Assembly: GCF_963678635.1 (NCBI RefSeq)
Contig: NC_087066.1
Location: forward strand, 42,377,777-42,441,776
DNA length: 64,000 bases
Origin: Symsagittifera roscoffensis
Lineage: Eukaryota; Xenacoelomorpha; Acoela; Convolutidae
Reading direction: 5' to 3'
Part shown: positions 11,507 to 22,899 of the stretch, piece by piece
How the letters are laid out: each line of letters starts with the position of its first letter
How positions within the stretch are numbered: the stretch's first letter is position 1
Translations under genes and position numbers: made by a program
Notes under the pieces: model-generated
The model's input: the letters and a program-made list of their open reading frames with translations, nothing else
The model's database searches: none
What the model was told of the DNA's origin: nothing

Positions 11507-14500
11507 ATGGTTGTATTTGGATCTTCCAGTGCTAATAGCAGCTACCCTTACTGTTGTGGCAATAACTATTCCAGTTTTGGTAAGCATCTCTCTAAGTGAC
11601 TTCGCATTTTTTTTTGCATATTTAATCTCTGGCTATGGATTCTATATAGAATTAAAAAATCAGGCTTTTTTGAAGGAAGACTTCAAAAATGATTTTTCTT
11701 ATGTCATTTTTCTTTTTCTGTTGTGCCAAACTGTGCCTAGTTGTACTAAAAGCAATTTTTTTGAACTTTTGAACTTTTTTTTACTTTTCCGCTCACCAAA
11801 AGCTTGCAGGGGCTGATCTCCGATTTTCTCGAGGAGGGGGGGCGGATTTTTAAAAAATTTCGAAATTTTTTTCGACCTTTTTTTTAAGTCGACCAAATTG
11901 ATTTTCTGAGCTCTCCTAAATCACTAGTTTATCGAATTTACGAAATGTGAGAAAAAAAAGAAATTTCCTCCACCCCTTTGAAGTTTCTGCATTGCAAACC
12001 TGCTGAAAGTTTCACCGCTCCATTTTCCGTCCTGTTTTGAAAACTTTGATATAACAATTAGCCTAATTTTATGTTAATTATTTTCAGCTCAACTAAATCT
12101 TACGCATTCCCTTCCGCATTGATAAAAGAAAAATGAAAAGCACTTTAAATTTTTCTCTTAACTGTGCAAAAAATAACTCTAATTAACAATTTAAAAGTAA
12201 TCGTAGTCGGAACTTAAAAACTTATGAGATCACAAATCGTTTGTTCACATACATTTAATTTCATGAGCAAAACTTGTAGGATTAAGATATAAGCCACTGC
12301 CATATATTGTACTTTTTTCAACAAATGTTCTAGCAATAAAAAAAGACAGATGATATCATGTTTCGACTGCCCTTTAAAGTTAACGGAATAAAGTTCTATT
12401 TGAAAAAAATGAAAAAAATTTCCAAAAAAACCTGGAACCATATTTTAAAAACTTAGTTTTTTTTGGAAAGCCATCGCCACACGCTATTTAAGCAAAATGT
12501 GAAATCATGCATCTATTCAATTTTGAACCACTTTTAATTCTATACAAATAGCCGCGCACGCGCTAATAGCGCGAGGTATGTCGCGTGTTAATTATCCCTA
12601 AATGTCAATTTTCAAATCATCCTCATAATTTTGCGGGGCATGATCACAGGTAAAATATTTTTTAAAATTGAGCTTAGGATATTAAATGTTTTGGAGGATA
12701 CAAATCCATTGAAAAAGATTCTTTGAGAAATCAAAATTTCTCTGGTGAAAAACCAACACCATAACAGATCTTTCTTTATTTTCTTCGAAAGTCAAAACAA
12801 AAACAAACAGCGTGGTTACGTGTACCATCTAAACGCGCCATATTGTATATTGAATAATTCATTGATTTTATTTTCATCTCGTTTTTGTTAGTCTAAGTTG
12901 CTTTAAAATATGATCCAAGACAAATAAGCAACAAGGATAGCCGGTTACTGTGCAAGACCATAGTTCCGAATGTTCCAACCATATTCTTAAAAAAAATACA
13001 AAAAAAAAGTTTTTTCAAAGTAGTGTCACTTTTTCTGCGTGGTGTGTTCAAAAATCTGAACACAAAACATAGAACTTACGCATATTCGACATTTATATTA
13101 AAATGAACCAATTCCAAAACATTTTTGTTAAAAAAGTACAAAAGATAAACGAAAAAAAAATGTTAAAAACTCGTTCAATAAATTTTTTTTTTCAGAAAAC
13201 TTTTGAATTTCGAAGTTTTTGTTTCCCAAATTTGCCTTAAAAACCCCAAAAGCTAAATTTACCCGAGCAAAACTAAATTTTCACGGCTTGAATTAAGCAT
13301 AAATAAGCTTTTGTAAGCCTGCTTAGCCTCAAATTATTAGCTTGAAATTGAAACGAAACTCAAAATTTTTCAACTGTTTCTTTTCGACACTGAAAAAAAT
13401 TTCAATTTTTTTAAAATTTTTTTTGAATCACGAGTGAAAATGCTTTAATATGGTGTATCTTTCGACAAATTCAGGTGATTATTTGTGGTACCTGACCATG
13501 TGAGGAAAACAAAAAAACTGAAGCACACCCCAAAAAGAAGTTCCTCCACATTTTTCAAATGGTCGAATCAATAAGTTGATATCATTTTCAATTCTAAAAT
13601 AACTTCTCAAACAGTTCAAAATTTATACCTAGTTTCATGCCTGGTCAAATTCCATAGTATAAAAAATCGGATGGTTTGATAATATTGACATATTATTGGC
13701 AGAAGTACTTCTTCAACTCTACCTCAGCTTTGAACTCTTTTTGAACTCTATGTCTCAGCTCCATCCGCTGTGGTATCGAAACATAAATCAAGACTCATGC
13801 TTTTAAGTTTCAATTTTTTTGCAAATCTCCCCCAGGGGCAATAGCGAGTACCGAATGCTAAGCATCCGATTTAGTAACGCAATTTTTGACCATTTCGCCG
13901 TCATCAACTAATTTTGGCAAACATTAATTTAAAACTGATAAAATAGCATTTCACATCAGGGTTCAAGACATTAATGTTTTCCGGTGGCTTAAGAAACTCT
14001 GATTATCAAAAATAGCTGATTGAAATGACGGAAGCTATAATGGGCGCAATCAAAAATCTAATTTGTCAAACTTCAAATGATTTTGAACTCTCTAAAAACT
14101 GCTGGACAACGCGATTAATTCTCGAAAATATATCAAAGTTTGAACTATAGGAAACATAATAATATATATTTTTCGGTTGTCGCACTAAAAAATTGCTCTG
14201 CAGAATTTCATCTACTATGATTTTTCGGGTCGCTCATTTTTGTAAAGCTCCCCAAAAATTTTGTGAAAAGCTATCAGTGACGTGAGCTCAAACTTGAAAA
14301 GACGTTTCGTACTCTATAGTCATTTTACGTGCTAAAAACGCATACGCCTGAAACTTTCTTCACTCAAAATCATTTCAACAACGAGCTTTCTTACCTAATT
14401 GATCCAAACAAGGCTTTTACTGGAGTCATTAATCGCAATTTGTAATTGATATTTCGTGTATGGGACGTCATACGAAAATCAAAATTTGATTATTTTTAAC

Positions 14501-17398
14501 ATTCAGGACTTTACCCTGAGAAGTTTTGAGAAATAAAATTAAGTAAGTTATCGCAACACTTTTATTTAATTAGAATTAGAAAACAGAACAATTACTTTTT
14601 CTATTGGGAGGGGGGGGGGGTATTACGTCGATTGAGATCTTACACTCTGATTGTTGGCTTATGATATACTAATGAAATTGCTTATTTCTGAGCAAAGTTT
14701 TCAATAATGATATAGTTTATAACAAATTTATGGGACATTGTCTTTGGTTTTTGAAATAATTCGGAGCTTGAGACGGTGAAATGGCTTTACAACTTGCAAA
14801 CAAATTTTCAAAACTGTATTTGAACTGTCAAAAGAGCAATGCAAAATGATTGGGCATTTTCAGAGAGTTTCGTTTTTGCCTATTTTGAAAAGCACAATTA
14901 AGAAAACATTTTCAGTCTACAGCGATTTGCCATGTAATTTTTCAGAGCAGAAAACACATATGACGCCGACAAAAAGGCAAACGCGAAAGCTCAAAGAAGT
15001 ATTTTAATTTAGTTTAAATTTGAAGGTCAGAATTATTTCAAAAAATTAAGACGTCAGATAAATTTGTTAAAAGCTATAGACTAAAAGTTGCTTTATGCTT
15101 TCAATTCAAATACAGTTGGTGATCCCTTTTGGTCAGCAGATCTCAGGTCCAGTCGTCTTGAAAATCTTGACAACTACATGAAGATTCTTGAAGTTTTATC
15201 TAAGATAGCAAAGAAGCTTCAAATGACTTCTGTCTTTTTCCAAGTACCTAAGCGTTTAAACTACATGAAAACATCTGAAGCAACGTGCAGCTCAACAGAA
15301 GAATTTGATTTTTTTGCGCAATCTTGAAAAGATCTTCGAGATTCTTCAAGAGTTTTCGAAGAATCTTCAAGATCTTTAAAGATATCCAGTATCTTATTTG
15401 TCTAGTTAAAATTGAAACTGAACGTGAATTGCTGTACATTTTCTAGACCCTCTCAGCTGCTGCTCATATCAGACAACTGGATTCTCAGCGCCACTATCAG
15501 CACAAGATCCAAACAGCCAAATAAGTTTGCAGAAGTCATACCAGCCCCAGAACAAAACCTATCCTAGCTATTGGGGCTGCAGTCCTGAAACAAACGACTT
15601 TTCCTTCACGTTCCCGTTTCAACTCGGAACATCCGGCCAATCGAGTTCGTATGACCCTAGGAAAGACGGAGTTGTGCTTAACCCAGCCGAGAACGAACTG
15701 TGTAAAGTGTGTTCTAGTTTTGCATCTGGGGTGCATTTCGGCGTGCTGACGTGCGAGGGCTGCAAAGTGAGTTTTTGGTTATCTGTTCTATTCAACGTTG
15801 GCCAGTTTTTTGCTGTCCTAATTCATAGTTTCGAAATCAAGACCAGCTTTGAAAACTTCTTTTGTTGAAATTTCAATTTATTTCAAAAAATAAATTGAAA
15901 TATTTTTGTTTTAAAAGGAGCTCTAAAGTGATTTTTATTGCGTAGTGACTATAAATACGTCAGCCTCAGGTCATATTAAATTTAAAGGCTTTTCTGGTTG
16001 TAAATAATGGGCCACTTAATTTCACCGATGTTGACTTTATTGTTTTTTTTTTGTTTTGCAGCTATATTTTTATTTTTTTTTGTAACATTTTTGTAGATCC
16101 CAGCACCAGGTTTTGCGAATTCTAATGACAATGTATCTGGACTCTACGGTTATAGTGGACTGGGACCCGTAATGATGCGTATATTTGTAATGTTAGTTAG
16201 AGCTTCTTCTTGAAAAACAGCGCAAATCAGTTCCATTCTGCCGCTCTTTGTGTTTTGAATGGCTGTTTTTTATACAATTGAAAAGTTAGGTTGTAACTAA
16301 CTCGATTGCTATTTTCCGGTATCCAGATTTATAATTAATTAACTCCTTAGTATGTTTACACCTTCTAAATCAAGCTGCAATTTTTTTCATTTTTTTTTTC
16401 AATTAAACAGCCAGAGGCGTAACCCGAAGGTTGAGTGTATAATGTTAACTAAGCTATGGCTATTTTACAAGAGCTCTCTTTGTAAATGGCAGCACACGTG
16501 CGATTTGAACCCGCAATCATATGCTTGCTGAGCGCCATTACTACCGATGCGTCAAAACGCCTCTTTATGCTTGTGTTTTTTTCAGGGTTTCTTCAAGAGG
16601 AACCACCGGAACGAGGACTGGCGGCGGCTGAAGTGTGCCAAGGAGGGCAGTTGTGGGGTGAGTGAGAACACGAGGAACATGTGCAGGTTCTGCAGATTCC
16701 ACAAGTGTCTACAAGTCGGCATGTCCAGAGACGGTCAGTTTGCAGCACCACTCATAAACACTCGGACAACCCTCCCCCTCTCCTCTCTCATGTCATCTCA
16801 TAAATAACTGAACAAGCGAGGGGGTGTCTCCTCTAACTCTTTTTTTAAAGTTACATTTTATATCAATTTAAAGTTGATGGATTTTCTTTAAAAACCAAAT
16901 CAAATAAAGTATAATATATGCGTTGAATTTAGTGACATTCGGGGTACTATAAAAAAAGAAAGCAGCACGAGAATTTTTTTATTGGTCAAACTGGCAGTCG
17001 AAAAATTGAGGCTATTTGTAATTTTTTCAGCCATCAAGCTCGGAAGAAGATCTAAAATGGACAAGCAGAAACTTTTTTCATCTTCTTCTTCGTCATCGTC
17101 TTATTCATCTTCTTTCAATCGATCTTACCAACAACAGCGGGACAATCAGATTGCTCATTTCCAGTCCAACCACATGCAATCTATCCAACAAACCAACAAC
17201 TTCAATATTTACAACATACAACCAACTCACAACAACGTATTTTTCAACTACAACCAACCAACATTTGATCACGTGCCCTCCTATATGAACAGTTGCAATT
17301 TCACAACACCAAATAAAAATGTTCAGCCCGCCGCCGAGAAAGAGATCAGCTCGACGAATAACGGATTCATGAACTTTTTATCAACAGCTTTATATTGA
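11507..17398 (+). CDS. nuclear receptor with DNA-binding domain and no ligand-binding domain, complete four-exon gene
   Basis: Exons 11507-11579, 15447-15766, 16586-16733 and 17031-17398 have GT/AG borders (GTAAGC, GTGAGT, GTCAGT donors). Their 909 nt keep one frame from ATG to TGA, giving 302 residues. Finger 1 (from about residue 110) is CKVC-X13-CEGC. Finger 2 (from about residue 148) is C-X5-C-X9-C-X2-C. The P-box is CEGCKG, followed by FFKR. The C-terminal extension GMSRDAIKLGRRSKMDKQKL resembles NR1-group receptors (PPAR, ROR and E75 have GMS-x-x-A-x-x-FGR). The roughly 107-residue tail is a poly-Ser tract followed by an Asn/Gln-rich stretch, then a stop. No ligand-binding-domain helices follow. 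The N-terminal 109 residues are Ser/Tyr/Gln-rich. The expected role is DNA-binding regulation in the nucleus without a ligand pocket, as in insect Knirps or nematode ODR-7. An alternative transcript that reaches a distant ligand-binding domain cannot be excluded. Confidence 0.88.
11640..11890. repeat. G/C-run dispersed repeat fragment in receptor intron 1
   Basis: The segment ends with CTCGAGGAGGGGGGGCGGAT and shares its character with repeats near 22490-22830, 47030-47430 and 60840-61090: aligned A-rich coding-like phrases next to a C or G run. The similarity is loose, so membership is tentative. Confidence 0.3.
12470..12915 (+). mobile_element. degenerate foldback-family (M1) unit in receptor intron 1
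   Basis: The phrases GCTAATAGCGCGAGGTATGT, CGCGTGTTAATTATCCC, TGATCACAGGTAAAATAT and TTGAGCTTAGGA occur in the same order as in the M1 units at 38531-39072 and 58577-59109. Both ends are eroded. It is non-coding. Confidence 0.55.
12919..13585 (+). mobile_element. M2 short repeat element, longest copy
   Basis: It begins near CAAGGATAGCCGGTTACTGT and ends with a GATTATTTGTGGTACCTGAC phrase, followed by CACACCCCAAAAAG and a CTCCACATTTTTCAAATGG phrase. The same two end blocks in the same order occur at 19385-19745, and in reverse at 35985-36350 and 63485-63966. The 660 bp copy here is longer internally than the roughly 350 bp copies. Confidence 0.6.
14601..14620 (+). repeat. G homopolymer run in receptor intron 1
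   Basis: GGGAG is followed by ten or more G residues inside AT-rich intron sequence. It is a simple repeat that is prone to length error. Confidence 0.8.
16490..16560 (-). repeat. tRNA-like relic, reverse strand, in receptor intron 3
   Basis: Read on the reverse strand, the segment contains GGTAGTAATGGCGCTC (A-box region) and, about 25 bp on, GCGGGTTCAAATCGC (B-box). It lies in the intron just upstream of receptor exon 3. A tRNA-derived SINE head or a tRNA pseudogene is the likely explanation. Confidence 0.35.
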
Positions 17399-17483
17399 AA
17401 GTCAAAAATCGATCCAGGTTTTTAGTTGACCTCTTCATTTTTTGAAGTGTTTAAGAGATTTAGTTATATGTCAGTCCTATTTT

Positions 17484-17557
17484 AAATAAAAACCTGTACA
17501 ACGGGTATAAGAAACTTATAAATAAAATAAAAACCTGTACAACGGGTATAAGAAACT
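17484..17557 (+). repeat. 33 bp direct duplication containing the poly(A) signal
   Basis: Copy 1 (17484-17516) and copy 2 (17525-17557) are identical and both start AAATAAAAACCTGTACAACG. An 8 bp TATAAATA-like spacer separates them. Each copy carries an AATAAA hexamer (17485-17490 and 17526-17531), so the receptor transcript has two equivalent poly(A) signals about 90 and 130 bp after its stop codon. Confidence 0.8.
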
Positions 17558-18409
17558 GAAGAAATGAAAATTTTATTTTAAAAAAGAAACGATTTTCTTA
17601 AATATTTTGTCGCTTTCCTTGTTAATTGAGAAGAACTCAAAATGCTTAGTTTTTTTTTCAAAATATCGCAACCATATGTAAGGTAATGCTGTAAAATCAG
17701 TTTTCTCCTTCTGCTCATCCGTTCCTAGCGGTAATTTATTCTGAAAACTATTCAGATCAGTTTTATCGACACCGAGTCAACTTTCTAAAATAAATTTCTA
17801 ATTACTGACCGACAACATTTCATTACGATATATCACCCAAACCCATTTGACTTTTATGTTTGCAATGTGATTCTGGGAGGGGAACACACTAAGCCATAGT
17901 TACTTTTCACTGTCTTAGTGAAATAGTCGGAACAACAAAATTTCTCGCAAAAAACTGGATGTTCTGACTGCCTTTTACCGTGTCTAAGAAAATTTCTGAA
18001 ACGAATATAAGTAGAAACCTGGAATCACATGAATTATTTCTATGGACTAATTTGCCAAATTTGGAACCCCACTTCAACAATTGCTTTGAAAAACCTTTAC
18101 TGGTGGTTTTGTTCACAATAAGTTTTTGCTTTTCAAAATTAAGTTTTTTACTCAAGTGTACTGGTCTTCAAGATGAAAACAGTGGGGAAAAAAGTATGTA
18201 GACATCTCCATGTATAAATTTTATTAACTTAAAGCTTAGAATCGTTCTATTTTTACAAAAAATTGGCTATTATTACATTTGGGAAAGCAAGTGTCTTGTA
18301 ATCGGGAACTGGACTTCTTTACCCGTAAACAATTTTTCTTAAATCTGAAATTGAAAAAGAAGTTACTTTATAAGTGAACCTTAAGAACTTCGAGACTGCT
18401 TCTTAATTG

Positions 18410-18475
18410 GCTTGGAGGCAACGCAATTGTAGCGGTACCCTGAGGTCAGGAGTTTGAGTCCCGGCCGGACATTTT
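18410..18475 (+). repeat. tRNA-like relic (possible SINE head)
   Basis: GGAGTTTGAGTCCCGGCC resembles a tRNA T-arm and B-box. Upstream, TGTAGCGGTACCCTGAGG is a weak A-box or anticodon-arm remnant. No full cloverleaf is evident. Confidence 0.3.
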
Positions 18476-19384
18476 TTTTGAGCATGTATAAAACTCTGGA
18501 AAACTTTTCGGGAAAAGTTAAACAGTTAAATTAACGGTTTTTTGTTTGTTTGCAAAGGTTTTTAGGTTTAGTTGTCACATTATAGATTTTTATTGTGCGG
18601 CTTTGACATATTTTTGTAATTTTTAAAAACAGCCCCGATATTGTACGTTTTTTTTAAAATTCGCTTAAAAGCTTCGTTCGGCCTAAATGTTTTTAGCTTA
18701 TGTTTTGTAGGCTTGTTAGCCTGATTTTTTAGTCGCTTCTAGAGAAACAATGATTGAATAAAAATTCGTTTATTTTTCTTACAGAAGTTGAAAGTCTTAA
18801 AATTTTATAGCTCAATTTTTTGTCAACAATTTTTTTTCTATGGTTTTTTTTGTTTTCGGCTCAATGAGTTGTTTAGAGTGGGTGGCTGTTTTTGGCTCGA
18901 TGAACGCATTCTCGGCTCATTGAGCACTCGTTGAAAAAATGAAGACCTAGTTTTTGAGTTTTTTGACCATTATTCTGAAGATTTTTCTTTTTTTGTTTTT
19001 TTTCCGCTTCATTTTTTGTTAGCTAGTTTGCAAGGATTGGCTTGCCTTGCATTGCAAATGATGCGAAGCTCAGTGTTTTGCCTCTGTGTTATGTTTAATT
19101 TTTAAATCAATCATTGTCCAAGAAAAATAAATTCTAAGTGCAGTTAAAATCAATGCTGTTATTTATCAAACAAACTTCAAAACTATATCGCAAAACCTAA
19201 TTCTGTGAGTAATTTTATTGGACCAATTTGTTTTGCGTTTTGTAACCAGTTCGTATGAAATCAGTTTTATGTCATTACATTAAACTGCATGAATGAATGA
19301 ACGTCAGGTGAAGATATTGCGCAAGGTAGGTAAGGGCTGATATTGCGCAGGGTAAGTGTTGTAATCCTTCGTAGTTTGTAAATC

Positions 19385-19745
19385 ATGTCGGAATACAAAC
19401 AAGGATAGCCTGTTACTGTGCATGTCTGACCATAATCGTAGAAAAAACTACAACAAACTTTCAAACTTTAATTTTAATTATTGCCGTTTTTTTCTGCGTG
19501 GTTGCAGGCATGCTTAAAAATCAAAAATTTCAAGCCGGTTTTTCTCGACGCCAGAAATGTTGTTTCGAAATGTTTTTAAAGCCGTTCGAATTACGATTGA
19601 AAAGGCTTTAAACTGGTGTATCCCTCAACTCTCTCTGATGATTATTTGTGATAGCTGATTTTTAGTGGAAAACAAAAAGAAAAAAGTTAAGCACACCCGA
19701 ATACAAAGTTTCTCTCCATTTTTCAAAAAGTCGAACAACAAAACG
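19385..19745 (+). mobile_element. M2 short repeat element
   Basis: It starts near CAAGGATAGCCTGTTACTGT, has TTTTTCTGCGTGG in the middle, and ends with ATCCCTCAACTCTCTC, GATGATTATTTGTG and a CTCCATTTTTCAAAA phrase. The order matches 12919-13585, and the reverse complement matches 35985-36350. No coding capacity is visible, so it is a non-autonomous element. Confidence 0.6.
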
Positions 19746-22023
19746 AGATTGAATATTTAGTTAAACAAAAAAATGATTGAAAATGGTTCTGATTACGGGA
19801 GAAAAGTACAGTTGAAAAAGTGTTTTCCTGTGTGACAGGAATCTAAAACTTATCTAATCGTCGTGGGGGAAAAGTATCAGTAACATTGATTTTTTTTACA
19901 TTTTAACGAATTGAATTAAGCGCCCGGGCTCGTAGTTTAGAAAGGTAGGGGTTTCTCAAATATTTTATTCAAAATTAGTATCTGTTTGAAAAATATTTAA
20001 AATGTGAGTATGCAAAGGAAATAGAAGTCATTTGAGAAGCGGATGCTTATTTTCAGCCATCTTTTGAAACATATTTTCAAAAGAAACTTGAATAATTAAG
20101 TTCGAAATTTCTGTCCCTCTTCCTTTTTCAAAAAATTTCGACGAAGTCTGGAAAAACCCCATAGGGTTCCTCATAATTATACGCAGCATACTTGTAAAGC
20201 TTTACCGTTCTACAATCATAACACTAGAAGGAGTTTGGGTAACACAAGCACACATACACACAAACTTTTTCATATGTATAGATTTGTCACTTCCTTTTAC
20301 TGTTTGAGTGCTATTTCTGTATTACATAAAAAATCATAATCGGAAACTGAAAGCAATTATTTCGGGTTTTCTGCCCAGATACGTAGCATCAAACTTAACG
20401 ATAAACATTTTAGAAAAATATTAAGCTAAAAACCAAACTTATCTCTTTTTAATGCCAAGTATGCCAAAATTTTTGCTGAAATGCGTTGAAATGTTTTTTG
20501 GGTTTTCCTAATTATAGATAACTTTAAATACCTGCACAAAAAAAATATTCGTTTTCTTTTAACCGTAATCTAAATACGCCCTTAATCTAAATGAATTGAT
20601 GTAGAGCTTTTATATTAGTTATTTCTGTATGATCAAATTGTGTTAGACAAAGATCTTTTTTTGTGAGCTCGTTTATTGGGTGATGATTGCAAAATGGTTT
20701 CAAGCAGCATGAACTAGCCTAAATCGACCCTCCTATGTATATTGTGTTTGGTAATGTCTTATCAAATCGATCAAGATCAAAAAAGAACACATTTTTAAAG
20801 CAAAAGTGGAGATTACGCGGCAATTTTTGGTAATTTTTAGTAGCAAATGAGGACTAATAACCAGAAAATAGCCTTCGCCGTTGGCGTGTCGCGGAGCCAA
20901 ACACCAGGGTAGCCGAAAAACAAGTTCGTTACCGGGTGGCCAAAAAATCTATTCGTTCCCGCAAAGTCGGAAGTTTTTTTTTGTTCTCGGCTAGCCGAAA
21001 ATATGATTCACTCCACGCTGACAAACTTGCTGAAAAAATAACTAAACCAATTGTTGCATATGAACAATTATAAACAAGAGTTGAAATGATTGTCCAGCAA
21101 TGCGGAATTCCAAATTATATAACCATTGTCAGCGGAATCCAAGAAAAAAAATCTTAGAACATTGGTTAATTACATCAATGTATGTCACTGTTTAGTATTT
21201 GATGAAGCTTCCCAGCTAGCTAATTTTTCGGTCTCGATTTGGGAACAATCGCCGAATAAAATTTTTATTTGGGAATGAAGTGGGTTTAGAGTGAGTTTAA
21301 ATCATCAGTATTTGAAATGAGATGATTGGGGTGAAAGGTGCCATGAAAAACGAAAAGAGAATCGAAAGAATGATGAAACAAAACTAGCAGAGTTGCGGAT
21401 TCGGATTCCTCGACAAATCTGATTTTGGCTTGTTGCGGAACCTGTAAAAACTTTTTTTTCTGGCAATATTTTCTGCGACAGAAACAAACATTTGACAAAG
21501 TTTGGATGTAAAATGAGGTTTTAACATTTTTTTGGCGTCTGCGCCTCTGAGCCATCTCAAGACACTTATTTATTAATGCTCTCGTTTGGTTTTTTACAAC
21601 ATAGCCGAAAAATTTTTACGTTGCTGGACAGCCAAAAAAATTATTGGATAATCAAACAAAAGTTGTTCTAGTATAGCCGCAAAAAATTGTAATTGTTTCC
21701 GGAATTTCAAAAAAATATATATTTCATATCGAAGCAGTCGGATTTTTTTGCCAACTAATTCCATGAAATCAAAGCTAATACTCAAAATAGAAATATTTTC
21801 ATTAGATTTTTTTAGCTAAATTTCCAAAAAAAATGTAAAACAGTTTAATTTTTTGAAAAAAAGTAGCCCAAATTTTGTGACAAATTTAAATTTTTGTTCA
21901 AACTTTGTTTCTTTACAAACAATCCATCTGCAATCAATCGATCATTCGAGGACTTTTCAAGACACCTGATTCTAATTAACACTTCAGTAATTTTGATATA
22001 ATTTTTCTCTTTCTGAACTGAGT

Positions 22024-22421
22024 TTGCCATCATTTCCGTCAGATTCATCATATATTTTTTCAAATGTATCAATTAAGGAAGGTTTCCGATTGAACCAGGA
22101 AAATTTTCAGTACTATCGTAGTTTTTTTCCTAGCATATCAAGTACTTCGTTGAGGTTCTCTGATCCTGATTGCTTGTGTTTTCCGTTGACTTGGGTTCTC
22201 TTTTCCCCTACCTTTGTTTTCATTTCAAAAAAGCCCGCTTCGTGCCACGAGATGATGCTTATTGTCTTATGGGTTCAGTTTCGGTCAATCTCGCAGAGCA
22301 CTGTCGACTTCCCAAATCTAGCGCCCAGTCCTTGAGAATTATCTCCTGGTTCGTCTTTTTTCAATCATTTTACTCGATAGACAGAAATCTAGTATTTCTA
22401 TATGTCTTCAGCTTTTTGTAA
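22024..22421 (-). pseudogene. possible remnant of a CENP-B/Tigger-type transposase helix-turn-helix
   Basis: On the reverse strand near 22265-22345 an in-frame segment reads GLGARFGKSTVLCEID. This resembles the LA-x-x-FG-x-x-KSTV-x-x-I pattern of pogo/Tigger and CENP-B DNA-binding helices. It is followed by a stop, and then by further Lys-rich reverse-strand frames down to 21845. There is no DDE domain. The match is short, so chance similarity is quite possible. Confidence 0.25.
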
Positions 22422-22489
22422 TTTGAAACGAATTCGTGTATTTACCTTACATTTTGCGACACTGCCACATAGTCATTTTTGAGTTTTTT

Positions 22490-22820
22490 GAGCAACTCGT
22501 TCTCAGTATATCGATAATCGCCCCTGAATTCTGGTTGCAAAAACTTTCCAAAGGGTTCCCCCTTTGGTATAATTTTGTGACATCCATTTTTCGCTGAACA
22601 ACCTCAAAAATTTCCAAAAAGTGCCTAAAAATGCTTTTTCTGGGCTGTTTTTTTTTACTTTGCCAGCGGTGCAGAAAATTTTTTTCACAAAATAGGGTCC
22701 TTGTACCATTTTGGCAAAGCTCAGAAGATCAAATTGATTAAACTATAAAAAAGGTCGGCTAAATTTTCAAAATTTTCCACAAAACCGCCCCCCCCCCCAG
22801 AAAAATTTCTGCGCACGCCA

Positions 22821-22823
<3 letters not shown>
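22490..22823. repeat. G/C-run dispersed repeat
   Basis: This segment, with phrases such as CCAAAAAGTGCCTAAAAATG and a run of ten or more C residues (about 22787-22798), belongs with 47030-47430, 60840-61090 and probably 63130-63400. These combine CTTTGGTA or CCTTTTGG phrases, TTTTGGTCAAAA-like phrases and a terminal CGCCC run. The AT microsatellite lies at its 3' edge. Confidence 0.4.

Positions 22824-22879
<56 letters not shown>
22824..22879. repeat. (AT)n microsatellite
   Basis: About 28 uninterrupted AT dinucleotides. This is a pure simple repeat, and long frames reading Tyr-Ile repeats across it are artefacts. Confidence 0.97.
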
Positions 22880-22881
<2 letters not shown>

Positions 22882-22899
22882 TAATATAGAGAATTCTTG

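Larger units (their letters stand above)
17560..22000. other. intergenic, AT-rich, no gene recognised
   Basis: No exon chain with splice support was found. The region holds a tRNA-like relic at 18410-18475 and an M2 element at 19385-19745. Phrases of the type AGCCGAAAAA recur near 20913, 20995, 21603 and 21673, apparently from one degenerate short repeat. Confidence 0.55.
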
